DNA of 28,547 nt from an uncultured Clostridia bacterium (GTDB taxonomy: Bacteria; Bacillota; Clostridia; Oscillospirales; Ruminococcaceae). The notes under the pieces are model-generated. The model was not told the DNA's origin. It made no database searches and saw only the letters and a program-made list of their open reading frames with translations. Below are positions 1 through 7,763 of the stretch, piece after piece. The stretch spans positions 1-28,547 of the forward strand of contig CANQOJ010000008.1 of NCBI GenBank assembly GCA_947625455.1. Direction: 5' to 3'. Numbering within the stretch: position 1 is the first letter of the stretch; each line of letters starts with the position of its first letter. The position numbers and the translations under genes were made by a program.

Positions 1-93
1 AAGTGCAAAAAATATGTAAAGTATTTCAGGTTTTTTATTTCTAAAAAAGTTTACATAAATTTTGCACTTTTTGCACTCCTCAGAATTTGGAAG
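1..93. repeat. Palindromic repeat R1, copy 1 (cut by window edge)
   Basis: This is an AT-rich imperfect palindrome: a left half with TGCAAAAAATATGTAAAG mirrors a right half with TTTACATAAATTTTGCAC. The same unit recurs at 3079-3196 and 3227-3343. The left end lies outside the window. Full copies also carry terminal arms CTTCCAA / TTGGAAG. There is no coding capacity. It may be a miniature inverted-repeat element or a dispersed hairpin; the sequence does not decide between them. Confidence 0.85.
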
Positions 94-97
94 TTCT

Positions 98-220
98 TTC
101 TAGCCTCTTAATATCTGGCTCCTAGAAGTTGAGGTCAGAGTTTGGACTAAAACAAGATTTACTTGGAGAAAAAAGCGTTCAGTCTAAAACAACGGCAGAA
201 ATATGAAGTTTTTGAAAATC
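98..220 (+). repeat. Dispersed repeat R2, copy upstream of the GH94 gene
   Basis: A run with TCTAGCCTCTTAATATCTGG and CTAGAAG words is followed by a block (about 147-195) that recurs almost unchanged near 28417-28468. The shared block includes TAAAACAAGATTTAC, TGGAGAAAAA, AGCGTT and TCTAAAACAACG. Related TCTAGCCTCT / AGAGGCTAGA words appear at 2941-3065 and 9601-9640. The stretch before the GH94 promoter contains only this repeat and R1. Confidence 0.7.
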
Positions 221-274
221 TTTCGTCAAAATGCCCATAAAATGCACGGAAAATTTGTTTGAAATATTTTCCGC

Positions 275-321
275 GGGAAACGTTTACTGTACTTGTAATT
301 ATTGCGATAATGGAGTATAAT
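275..321 (+). promoter_or_regulatory. Promoter of the GH94 gene with a LacI-type operator-like site
   Basis: A -10 TATAAT (316-321) lies 17 nt after a weak -35 TTGTAA (293-298). Just upstream is GGGAAACGTTTACT (275-288), a near-palindrome centred on CG that resembles LacI/CcpA-family operators. Regulation by a sugar-responsive LacI-family repressor or CcpA-like protein would suit a cellobiose gene, but this is inferred from the motif alone. Confidence 0.6.
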
Positions 322-377
322 TTAACTGAGGGCATTTCCTAAGGGTAATGCAAAAAATGATGAAAGGGTTTAAATTT

Positions 378-2900
378 ATGAAATTCGGTCACTTTGATGA
401 TTCCGCAAGGGAATACGTAATCACCTCCCCGCGCACTCCTTATCCGTGGATAAACTACCTCGGCACACAAGGGTTCTTCTCCCTTATCTCCAACACTGCG
501 GGCGGCTACTGCTTCTACAAGGACGCAAGACTGCGCAGAATTACCCGTTACCGCTACAACAACGTTCCTGTTGATATGGGCGGGAGATACTTCTACTTAA
601 AGGACGGCGATACGGTATGGAATCCGGGCTGGAGTCCCGTCAAGACGGAACTTGACAGCTATGAATGCCGTCACGGTCTCGGCTACACCATTATCACGGG
701 CAGCAAAAACGGCGTTAAAGCTTCGGTAAAGTTCTTTGTTCCCCAGGACTTTAACGGCGAGATACAAAAGGTAACGATAACAAACGAAAGCAACGTCAAA
801 AAGTCGCTTAAACTGACAAGCTTTATTGAATGGTGCTTGTGGGACGCAAATGACGATACCACAAACTTCCAGAGAAACTTCAACACGGGCGAAGTTGAAA
901 TCCAGGGTTCAACTATCTACCACAAGACCGAATACAAAGAACGCCGCGATCACTTCGCTTTCTACACGGTAAATGTTCCCGTGCAGGGATTTGACACAGA
1001 CAGAGAGAGTTTTCTCGGCTTGTACAACGGTTTTGAACACCCCGACGCTGTTTTTGAGGGTAAGCCGAAAAACTCCGTTGCGGAGGGCTGGTCGCCTGTT
1101 GCTTCGCATTATATTGAACTTGAACTTGAGCCGAATGAAAGCAAGGAACTTGTTTTCTGCTTAGGGTATGTTGAAATGCCCGCTGACGAGAAGTTTGACA
1201 AGAGCGGAAATTATGATGATATTATCGCAAGCTACACCGTTGACGGGGTTGGAAATAAAAAGCCGCTGTATAATGTTGTCAACAAGAAAAAAGCGCATGA
1301 AATGATAGAGCTTTGTAATACTCCCGAAAAAGCAGACAAGCTCTTCGAGGGACTGCAGGAATACTGGAACAAACTCCTTACGCAGTACAGCGTAAATTCT
1401 CCCGACGAAAAAGTCAACCGAATGGTCAATATCTGGAATCAGTATCAGTGCATGGTGACGTTCAATATGTCGCGCTCGGCTTCTTATTTCGAGAGCGGTA
1501 TAGGCAGAGGCATGGGATTCCGCGACAGCAACCAGGACTTGCTCGGTTTTGTTCATCAAATTCCCGAAAGAGCAAGAGAGCGCCTTATCGACCTCGCCGC
1601 GACAATGCTTGAGGACGGCGGCGCATATCACCAGTATCAGCCTCTCACGAAAATGGGAAATCATGAACTCGGCTCAAACTTCAATGACGATCCGCTGTGG
1701 ATGATACTTGCGGTAGCGCAGTATATCAAGGAAACGGGCGATATTTCGATACTTGACGAGAAAGTGCCGTATGAAAACAAGGCTGAACTTGCGGACACAA
1801 TGCTTGACCACTGCAAGAGGGCGTTTAATCATGTCTGCCGTAAGATAGGTCCTCACGGGCTGCCTCTTTCGGGAAGAGCGGACTGGAATGACTGCCTTAA
1901 TCTGTCATGCTTCTCGGATAAACCCGGAGAAAGTTTCCAGACCTACAACAACAAGGAGATTTTCCCCGATCCGCCTTATTATTCACAAAAGGCAGAAAGC
2001 GTAATGATAGCGGGAATGTTCTGCTTTATAGCTCCCGAATATCCCGCAATGTGCAGGCTTAAAGGCGACGAAGCGGAAGCAAAGCGCGCGGAAGCCGAGA
2101 TTGAGAAAATGCGCGCGAACACCGTTGAATACGGATATGACGGAGAATGGTTCCTGCGTGCATACGACCACAACGGAAACAAAGTCGGTTCTCATGAGAA
2201 TGACGAGGGCAAGATATTCATTGAACCGCAGGGCTGGTGCGTTCTTGCGGGGCTTGGAAAGGACAAGGGGTATGACATAAAGACGCTCGAAAGCGTTGAC
2301 AAGTACCTCAATTCAAAGCACGGTCTTGTACTCAACAATCCCGCATTTACAACCTATAAGATTGAATACGGCGAGATTTCAACATATCCCGGAGGTTATA
2401 AGGAAAACGCGGGTGTGTTCTGCCATAACAACGCGTGGATAATCTGCGCAGAAGCGGCTGTAGGTCACGGCGACAAGGCATTTGAGTATTACAGCAAGAT
2501 TGCTCCCGCATTCCGCGAGGACATGAGCGACCTGCACCGCACAGAACCGTATGTTTACGCGCAGATGATAGCGGGAAAGGACGGTATGCGTCACGGCGAA
2601 GCTAAAAACTCGTGGCTGACGGGTACGGCGGCATGGAATTTTGTGGCAATATCGCAGTATATACTTGGCGTAAAGCCGCAGTACGAGGGGCTTAAGATTG
2701 ATCCGTCAATCCCCGCAGCTTGGGACGGATTTAAGGTTTCACGTCAGTTCAGAGGCGCGGTTTACAACATTGAAGTACAGAACCCAAATCACGTTTCAGC
2801 AGGCGTTAAATCTATGACAGTTGACGGAAATGAAGTCGCAGGCAACGTCATCCCCGCACAAAACGGCGGAGTTCATGAAGTTAAAGTTGTTCTTGGCTAA
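378..2900 (+). CDS. Cellobiose phosphorylase (GH94)
   Basis: Cytoplasmic phosphorolysis of cellobiose to glucose 1-phosphate and glucose, the energy-saving step after cellodextrin uptake. The protein has 840 residues, close to the usual length, and no signal peptide. The N-terminus MKFGHFDDSAREYVIT is typical of the family. Visible motifs include GMGFRDSNQDLLGF (about residues 377-390, glucose-site Arg and Asp) and GRADWNDCLN (about 499-508), whose second Asp fits the general acid of characterised GH94 enzymes. I start at 378 rather than the in-frame ATG at 348 because AAAGGG sits at the right distance before 378 and the family N-terminus begins there. No transporter or regulator gene adjoins it. 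Cellobiose specificity, as opposed to cellodextrin or laminaribiose, is inferred from overall resemblance to ruminococcal enzymes. Confidence 0.92.
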   Translation: MKFGHFDDSAREYVITSPRTPYPWINYLGTQGFFSLISNTAGGYCFYKDARLRRITRYRYNNVPVDMGGRYFYLKDGDTVWNPGWSPVKTELDSYECRHGLGYTIITGSKNGVKASVKFFVPQDFNGEIQKVTITNESNVKKSLKLTSFIEWCLWDANDDTTNFQRNFNTGEVEIQGSTIYHKTEYKERRDHFAFYTVNVPVQGFDTDRESFLGLYNGFEHPDAVFEGKPKNSVAEGWSPVASHYIELELEPNESKELVFCLGYVEMPADEKFDKSGNYDDIIASYTVDGVGNKKPLYNVVNKKKAHEMIELCNTPEKADKLFEGLQEYWNKLLTQYSVNSPDEKVNRMVNIWNQYQCMVTFNMSRSASYFESGIGRGMGFRDSNQDLLGFVHQIPERARERLIDLAATMLEDGGAYHQYQPLTKMGNHELGSNFNDDPLWMILAVAQYIKETGDISILDEKVPYENKAELADTMLDHCKRAFNHVCRKIGPHGLPLSGRADWNDCLNLSCFSDKPGESFQTYNNKEIFPDPPYYSQKAESVMIAGMFCFIAPEYPAMCRLKGDEAEAKRAEAEIEKMRANTVEYGYDGEWFLRAYDHNGNKVGSHENDEGKIFIEPQGWCVLAGLGKDKGYDIKTLESVDKYLNSKHGLVLNNPAFTTYKIEYGEISTYPGGYKENAGVFCHNNAWIICAEAAVGHGDKAFEYYSKIAPAFREDMSDLHRTEPYVYAQMIAGKDGMRHGEAKNSWLTGTAAWNFVAISQYILGVKPQYEGLKIDPSIPAAWDGFKVSRQFRGAVYNIEVQNPNHVSAGVKSMTVDGNEVAGNVIPAQNGGVHEVKVVLG

Positions 2901-2911
2901 CGGCAACCTAT

Positions 2912-3065
2912 AGGTGGATTTAGCAAGGGGAAAACCCTGCTAGAAGCTAGAAATTAAGAGGTTAGAGGCTAGAGTTGAAGTCAAAGCAAGTTTTCCTTTT
3001 CAAACCTTGTTTTGATTTTAAGTTCTAGCCTCTAGCTTTCTAAATATCTAGTCTCTAGAAGCTGA
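2912..3065. repeat. R3 fragment followed by R2 hairpin
   Basis: 2912-2935 (GGTGGATTTAGCAAGGGG) matches the start of the R3 unit at 9231. From 2941, CTAGAAGCTAGAAATTAAG and AGAGGCTAGAGTT pair with TCTAGCCTCTAGCTTTCT and CTCTAGAAGC further right, giving a long imperfect hairpin. It lies just after the GH94 stop and could act as its transcript end, since no simple GC hairpin with a U-run is present there. Confidence 0.65.
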
Positions 3066-3078
3066 GGCTGGAATTTTA

Positions 3079-3196
3079 CTTCCAAGAAATCCCAAAAGTG
3101 CAAAAAGTGCAAAAAATATGTAAAGTATTTCAGTTTATTTTTTCCTAGAAAAGTTTACATAAATTTTGCACTTTTTGCACTCCCCAGAATTTGGAA
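3079..3196. repeat. Palindromic repeat R1, copy 2
   Basis: Full copy: arms CTTCCAA...TTGGAAG, a tandem AGTGCAAAAAGTGCAAAA on the left and TTTTGCACTTTTTGCACT on the right, and ATGTAAA / TTTACAT near the centre. It is nearly identical to copy 3, which lies 30 nt downstream in the same orientation. Confidence 0.9.
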
Positions 3197-3226
3197 GAAT
3201 TTTTTCAGTTTTCTGCAGTTGCAAAA

Positions 3227-3343
3227 CTTCCAAGAAATCCCAAAAGTGCAAAAAGTGCAAAAAATATGTAAAGTATTTCAGTTTATTTTTTCCTAGAAAA
3301 GTTTACATAAATTTTGCACTTTTTGCACTCCTTAAGAATTTGG
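3227..3343. repeat. Palindromic repeat R1, copy 3
   Basis: Same unit as copy 2, with only a few changes near the right end. Together copies 2 and 3 form a tandem pair of hairpins, and with copy 1 they bracket the GH94 gene. Confidence 0.9.
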
Positions 3344-3369
3344 CTTAACAAAGCCATCTTTGAAAAACG

Positions 3370-3401
3370 ATAACAAGCGTTCAGACTGTATAAAAAGTCA
3401 A
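3370..3401 (+). repeat. Left direct repeat flanking structured element A
   Basis: ATAACAAGCGTTC, then a variable hexamer, then TATAAAAAGTCAA. It recurs with small changes at 3548-3579, so the two copies bracket element A. A related TGTATAAAAAGTCAA also precedes the element fragment at 26190-26243 (minus strand), which suggests it is part of the element's own flank rather than a host target duplication. Confidence 0.7.
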
Positions 3402-3405
3402 CTCT

Positions 3406-3535
3406 CAGGCTGTTGAGAAAGCCACAGATACTAGGAAGCGTTGCTGCAACTAGCCTTTGTGGCTGTTCGCATTATGCGCTTGCGCGCAAAACGCTGCAAC
3501 GCTGACGACGTAGATGTGGCTTTATCGACAGCCTG
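3406..3535 (+). repeat. Structured covarying element, copy A
   Basis: The outer helix is CAGGCTGT (3406-3413) with ACAGCCTG (3528-3535), continuing as AAAGCCACA with TGTGGCTTT across a short G/A mismatch. An internal loop (ATACTAGGAA opposite GACGACGTAGAT) follows, then an inner helix AGCGTTGC/GCAACGCT. Inside is the small hairpin AGCC-TTTGT-GGCT. This copy also has an extra insert with CGCATTATGCG and TTGCGCGCAAA hairpins. Compared with copies B and C, the helices differ in sequence but remain paired. It sits just upstream of the CAP lipoprotein promoter. Confidence 0.85.
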
Positions 3536-3547
3536 AACGCCTGTTAT

Positions 3548-3579
3548 ATAACAAGCGTTCCGGCTTGTATAAAAGTCAA
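3548..3579 (+). repeat. Right direct repeat flanking structured element A
   Basis: ATAACAAGCGTTC, then CGGCTTG, then TATAAAAGTCAA. It is the partner of 3370-3401 and ends 9 nt before the -35 box of the next promoter. Confidence 0.7.
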
Positions 3580-3588
3580 AATTTTTTG

Positions 3589-3617
3589 TTGACAATTGAC
3601 GAAAAATCTGTTATAAT
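3589..3617 (+). promoter_or_regulatory. Sigma-A promoter of the CAP lipoprotein gene
   Basis: A perfect -35 TTGACA (3589-3594), a 17-nt spacer and a perfect -10 TATAAT (3612-3617), 34 nt before the start codon. Strong constitutive expression is expected from the match to consensus. Confidence 0.88.
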
Positions 3618-3651
3618 GTAAAGAGGATTTAAAATTTTAAAGGGGTAAAAT

Positions 3652-4590
3652 ATGCGGAGAAAAACATTGGCGGCGGTATTGTGCGCAGTGTTGCTGTTGG
3701 CGGGCTGTAATTCCCAGACCGAAAATGCTATGTATTTTGACTTGTCATCTGACGTTTCAAGTACATCAAGTTCAACAGCTTCATCAAGTTCAGCCGTTGC
3801 AAGTTCAAGCAGTTCAAGTTCGTCAAGTTCATCATCTTCAAGTTCTTCAATTACATCTTCATCAAGTTCAAATTTAATAATTTCAAGTTCATCAACTTCA
3901 AGTTCAAAAGCTGCAAGTTCAAGCAGTTCAAGTTCTTCATCATCAAGTTCCAAAATATCAAGTACATCTAGTTCAATTATTGCTGGTTCAAGTTCCAGCT
4001 CAAAAGTTGCAAGTTCGTCAACTTCATCAAGTTCAAGTTCATCAAGTTCCGTTGTTGCAAGTTCAAGTTCATCAACTACAAGTTCTTCAAGTTCAGCTTC
4101 AACAGTTTCAAGTTCATCAAGTTCATCAGTAGAAAGTTCCTCATCTTCGTCATCAAGCAAACATTCCGTTGTAGTAAGCGGCGCGTATAATCAGCGTGCG
4201 CAGACGGCAGATGAAGAAGCGTTTTGTGATGAAGTTTACAGGCTGGTAAATGAAATCAGAAGAAAGAACGGGCTTTCCGAGTTTAAACGAACGGACAAGC
4301 TTGACGAGGCTGCGTTGCTGAGGGCATGGGAAATCACGATTAAGTTCAGTCATACGCGCCCTAACGGAAGCAGTTGTTTTACGGCATTGAAGCAAAACGG
4401 AATCAGCTACAAATATTGCGGTGAAAATATTGCGGTTTCATACTCAACGCCCGCAAAAGTTGTAAACGGATGGATGAACAGTTCAGGTCACCGCAAAAAT
4501 ATACTTAACCCAAATCTTAAATACATGGGCGTTGGCTTTTACCGTGCAAACAACGGCGATTATTACTGGGTTCAGATGTTCTATTGTTAA
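3652..4590 (+). CDS. Ser-rich lipoprotein with C-terminal CAP/SCP domain
   Basis: A predicted surface lipoprotein of 312 residues. The signal peptide ends in the lipobox LLAGC (lipid-modified Cys19). Roughly residues 30-175 are an almost pure serine linker, with occasional Ala, Thr, Val, Ile and Lys, encoded by repeated TCAAGT-type hexamers. Residues about 187-312 form a CAP domain (PF00188-like): VNEIRRKNGLSEF, then HTRPNGSSCF, then GENIA, then GWMNSSGHRKNIL with the usual His, and a final YYWVQMFYC. Bacterial CAP proteins are widespread but rarely have a known activity. AAAGGGG precedes the ATG. The linker probably spans the cell wall to display the CAP domain. Its repetitive DNA makes length changes by slippage likely. 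Confidence 0.88.
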   Translation: MRRKTLAAVLCAVLLLAGCNSQTENAMYFDLSSDVSSTSSSTASSSSAVASSSSSSSSSSSSSSSSITSSSSSNLIISSSSTSSSKAASSSSSSSSSSSSKISSTSSSIIAGSSSSSKVASSSTSSSSSSSSSVVASSSSSTTSSSSSASTVSSSSSSSVESSSSSSSSKHSVVVSGAYNQRAQTADEEAFCDEVYRLVNEIRRKNGLSEFKRTDKLDEAALLRAWEITIKFSHTRPNGSSCFTALKQNGISYKYCGENIAVSYSTPAKVVNGWMNSSGHRKNILNPNLKYMGVGFYRANNGDYYWVQMFYC

Positions 4591-4653
4591 TGGTGAAATA
4601 ATTTTGAACTCAAATCGGTTTTGCCGGCATGGAAAATGAAAGGACAAAATATT

Positions 4654-4920
4654 ATGACTCCGGAAGAAGCAGTTGAAAGAGCAGATAAAGATTACGAAAG
4701 TTTGAAAGAGTATCATTTAGCTAAAGAGACAATGGATTCAATCAAAAAGTTTTATGATTATAAAAAGAAGTTTCTTCTCAACAGAATAACAGAAAATTCT
4801 ATTTATATGAAAAATTATTTTCAGGAGGCACACTCTGAGCTTAAAGTTGAATGTTCGTGCGGGAGAATATCACGCCAAACGCTCAATGAACTGACAGAAT
4901 TTTTAAAGAATGACCTTTGA
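4654..4920 (+). CDS. Small hypothetical helical protein
   Basis: An 88-residue soluble protein, not recognised. It begins MTPEEAVERADKDYES and is charged and mostly helical, with a VECSCGRISRQ segment near the C-terminus. The start at 4654 is preferred over an upstream TTG at 4621 because AAAGGA lies at good distance. It follows the CAP gene by 63 nt in the same direction and may be cotranscribed. The terminator at 4941 ends the unit. No signal peptide or membrane segment was seen. Confidence 0.6.
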   Translation: MTPEEAVERADKDYESLKEYHLAKETMDSIKKFYDYKKKFLLNRITENSIYMKNYFQEAHSELKVECSCGRISRQTLNELTEFLKNDL

Positions 4921-4940
4921 AATTGTTAATATCAAATATA

Positions 4941-4971
4941 AAAAATGCTCCCAAAAAGCGGGAGCATTTTT
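4941..4971. terminator. Bidirectional intrinsic terminator
   Basis: AAAAATGCTCCC, a 7-nt loop, then GGGAGCATTTTT. A-runs and T-runs on both sides let it work in both directions. It lies between the convergent small gene (+) and metH (-). Confidence 0.92.
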
Positions 4972-4972
4972 G

Positions 4973-7366
4973 TTATTCATAAACCCGTTTCGCTATGTCA
5001 ACCGTTTCCTTTGCGTCCTTGGCGTAAAAATCAGCGCCGATTTTCGTTGAATATTCGGGAGTTAAAACCGCGCCGCCTACTACTATCCTGCAGTCAATTC
5101 CCCGCTCACGGATAAGCTTTATCGTGTTCTCCATGCTTTTAAGCGTTGTGGTCATAAGCGCAGAAAGTCCCACAAGCCTTGCGCCCGTTTTTTCCGCCGC
5201 GTCAGCTACCGCCTCGTATTCAACATCTTTCCCGAGGTCGACAACCTCAAACCCGTAATTTTCAAGCAGGGTTTTAACTATGTTCTTGCCTATATCATGA
5301 ACATCGCCCTTGACCGTTGCCAATACAACTTTTCCTCTTGATTTGCTCTCGCCGCCTTTTGACATTATCACGGCTTTCACCTCGTCAAATGCCGCCTGCG
5401 CCGCACTTGCCGCCTGAATTAACTGCGGCAGAAACATACTCCCCTTTTCAAACCTTGCGCCCGCTTCATCAAGCGCGGGAATTAAAAGTTCGTTTATAAG
5501 CGTCATGGGTTCTTTGCCGCTCTCAAGAAGATTTTTGGCAATTTGCGCACATTCGCTCTTTAACCCGCTCAACACCGCTTTTTCAAGGTCTGACGCAGGT
5601 TCTTTGCTCACGGCGTTGTTTTGCACGACTGCGGGCGCTTTGCTCTGAACAACAGCCGAAAACCGCTCGGCGTTTGCTATAAATTCAGCGCCTCCCTTAT
5701 CATACCCCGAAAGCAGTCTGTATGCCGCGACTGCACCCGACATTACCGTTGAATTAGGGTTCATTATCGGCAGGTCAAGCCCGCTGTCCATTGCCATTGT
5801 GAGAAACGCGGAGTTTACAAGTTCTCTGTTCGGCAGTCCGAATGAAATGTTTGAAACTCCAAGCACGGTTTTAAGTCCTAGTTCGCCCTTTATTCTCCGC
5901 ATGGCTTTCAGTGTTTCGACAGCGCCGTCCTGCTCTGCTGACGCCGTAAGCGTAAGGCAGTCGATATACACATCTCGCTTTGGAATGCCGTATTCCTCGG
6001 CTTTTTGCAAAATCTTCAGCGCAATCTCAAACCGCTTTTCGGCAGTTTTCGGTATGCCGTCCTTATCAAGCGTAAGCCCGACAACCGCCGCCCCGTATTT
6101 TTTTACAAGCGGAAGAACGCTGTCAAGCTTCTCGTCCTCGCCGTTTACGGAGTTGACTATCGGCTTTCCCGCAACTCTCCTCAGCGCCGCTTCAAGCACG
6201 TCAGTTTCCGTTGTGTCGATTTGCAGAGGAACATCAACAATACTCTGCACCGCGTCAACCGCCTTTATCATCATCTCTTTCTCGTCAATATCGGGCAGTC
6301 CGACATTGACGTCAAGAATTTCCGCTCCCGCGTCAACCTGTTCTGATGCCTGACGCATGATGTAGTCGATATCTCCGCGCTTTAGCGCCTCTTTAAACAG
6401 CTTTTTCCCCGTCGGGTTAATTCTTTCGCCTATAACGCGCACGGTGTCAATAACGACTGTTTTCTGCGCACAGCAGACAGCCGCAGGAATATCGCGCGCT
6501 TTTTTTTCAAACTTTTTCCCGCTTAAACGTTTTGATATCTCTTTGATAAATTCGGGAGTTGTACCGCAGCACCCGCCGAACATCTTTACTCCCATATCCG
6601 CCATTTTTTCTGCGGCATCCGCGTATTCTTCGGGAGTTACGTCATACATATTTGTAACAGGATCGGGAAGTCCTGCGTTTGCGCGTATCAATACGGGAAT
6701 TTCCGACCATTTTAAAATCTCCTCCGCAACAGGAAGCGCGTCCTTTGGACCTAAAGAACAGTTCATTCCCACCGCGTCAGCGCCCATGCTTTGAAGCGTT
6801 AAGACCATTGCCGACGCGGAACAGCCCGTAAATGTGCGCATATTTTTCTCAAAGGTCATTGTGCAGATAACGGGAAGATTTGTATTTTCCTTTACGGCAA
6901 GAAGCGCGGTTTTTATCTCCATAAGGTCGGTCATGGTTTCAAGGACGATAAAATCCGCGTCATGTCCTGCTTTCATTATCTCGCTGAACATCTCGTATGC
7001 CTCGTCCACGGGCAAATCCCCCACGGGCTTCAACATTCTGCCGAGTGAACCTACGTCAAGCCCTACAAATGCGCCTGTATCCCCGCAGGCTTTCCTTGCA
7101 GTTTCAATGCCCTTTTTTACAACTTTCTCAACAGAATACTTGCTTTCGGCAAGTTTTATGCGGTTTGCGCCGAAAGTGTTTGTGTACACGGCTTTAGCGC
7201 CCGCGCTGATATACTCGCGGTGGATATTTTCGACAACATCACTTGCCGTAAAGTTCATTTCTTCGGGTATCCCGCCGAGTTTCAGACCGCTTTTCTGAAG
7301 CATTGTTCCCATTGCCCCGTCAAGCAGTATATATTCATCATTGTTCAGCAATTCTCTGAAATCCAT
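4973..7366 (-). CDS. metH: Cobalamin-dependent methionine synthase lacking the activation domain
   Basis: Transfers a methyl group from methyltetrahydrofolate through cobalamin to homocysteine. The protein has 797 residues. Residues 1-285 are the homocysteine-binding barrel, with zinc ligands Cys203, Cys266 and Cys267 (GMNC and GGCCGTT). About 305-570 is the pterin-binding domain (VIGERINPTGKK, EILDVNVGLPD). About 590-680 is the helical cap and 680-797 the B12 domain, with DVHDIG giving axial His690. It stops where E. coli MetH would continue into the SAM-binding reactivation domain, a form common in clostridia, so reactivation must come from another protein. It is the last gene of the radA-DUF2809 operon, 13 nt after the DUF2809 gene, with ACGGAG before the ATG. 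No cobalamin riboswitch is seen in front of the operon. Confidence 0.93.
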   Translation of the reverse strand: MDFRELLNNDEYILLDGAMGTMLQKSGLKLGGIPEEMNFTASDVVENIHREYISAGAKAVYTNTFGANRIKLAESKYSVEKVVKKGIETARKACGDTGAFVGLDVGSLGRMLKPVGDLPVDEAYEMFSEIMKAGHDADFIVLETMTDLMEIKTALLAVKENTNLPVICTMTFEKNMRTFTGCSASAMVLTLQSMGADAVGMNCSLGPKDALPVAEEILKWSEIPVLIRANAGLPDPVTNMYDVTPEEYADAAEKMADMGVKMFGGCCGTTPEFIKEISKRLSGKKFEKKARDIPAAVCCAQKTVVIDTVRVIGERINPTGKKLFKEALKRGDIDYIMRQASEQVDAGAEILDVNVGLPDIDEKEMMIKAVDAVQSIVDVPLQIDTTETDVLEAALRRVAGKPIVNSVNGEDEKLDSVLPLVKKYGAAVVGLTLDKDGIPKTAEKRFEIALKILQKAEEYGIPKRDVYIDCLTLTASAEQDGAVETLKAMRRIKGELGLKTVLGVSNISFGLPNRELVNSAFLTMAMDSGLDLPIMNPNSTVMSGAVAAYRLLSGYDKGGAEFIANAERFSAVVQSKAPAVVQNNAVSKEPASDLEKAVLSGLKSECAQIAKNLLESGKEPMTLINELLIPALDEAGARFEKGSMFLPQLIQAASAAQAAFDEVKAVIMSKGGESKSRGKVVLATVKGDVHDIGKNIVKTLLENYGFEVVDLGKDVEYEAVADAAEKTGARLVGLSALMTTTLKSMENTIKLIRERGIDCRIVVGGAVLTPEYSTKIGADFYAKDAKETVDIAKRVYE

Positions 7367-7379
7367 ATCTATTCTCCGT

Positions 7380-7763
7380 TCAGCCGCTTATCTTCTTTGA
7401 TTTTCCTATTATAAAAATGTCCGCCGCGGCGCAGGCGCACCCGCCTATAAGATAGCACACAAGGTCTCTGTAGTCAAATGTGCCGCCGATTATGACCGCT
7501 AATACCTCGCTTTTTGTGCTGATGATTTTATTCAGCGGTGTAAGCTGTATAAGCTCAATAACCGTCGCTATGCCGAATGTTATTGCGGACATAAACTGCG
7601 GTTTTTGCGGAAAAAATACCCTCGCCAGCATATACAAAAACACCACCGCAAGCACGTCGCCCATGTACTCCCGAATAAAACCCTTTGAAAAAATGGCGAT
7701 GATAATTTCAACAAACAGCAGCGCAACTGCCCAGATACCAAAAATAAATCTCTTAATCGGCAT
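7380..7763 (-). CDS. DUF2809-type small membrane protein
   Basis: A 127-residue integral membrane protein with about four hydrophobic helices. The central VIELIQL, followed by a short polar loop and GGTFDYRDLVCYLIGG, matches the DUF2809/VanZ-like fold, where a Phe-Asp/D-x-x-D type segment follows the glutamate helix. The molecular role is unknown. The start at 7763 (MPIKRF) is chosen over 7787 because GGAG lies a few bases upstream. It overlaps the end of radA by 11 nt, which suggests translational coupling. Confidence 0.75.
   Translation of the reverse strand: MPIKRFIFGIWAVALLFVEIIIAIFSKGFIREYMGDVLAVVFLYMLARVFFPQKPQFMSAITFGIATVIELIQLTPLNKIISTKSEVLAVIIGGTFDYRDLVCYLIGGCACAAADIFIIGKSKKISG

Noticed and set aside
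1161..1664. A 167-codon minus-strand frame inside the cellobiose phosphorylase gene
   Set aside because: Shadow frame with no recognisable protein features; the plus-strand gene is certain.
3079..3343. The repeated hairpins as a CRISPR array
   Set aside because: There are only two adjacent copies, each a ~115-bp palindrome with one 30-nt gap, and no cas genes nearby; this does not fit CRISPR repeat size or number.
3166..3348. A 60-codon plus-strand frame rich in Lys, Cys and Phe
   Set aside because: It lies wholly within R1 repeat copies and has no ribosome site.
3576..4160. A 194-codon minus-strand frame rich in Asp, Glu and Leu
   Set aside because: It is the mirror of the serine hexamer tract of the CAP lipoprotein; it has no ribosome site and its composition follows directly from the repeat.
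5799..6353. A 184-codon plus-strand frame inside metH
   Set aside because: Shadow of metH on the opposite strand; Ser/Ala-rich composition typical of antisense frames and no start signal.
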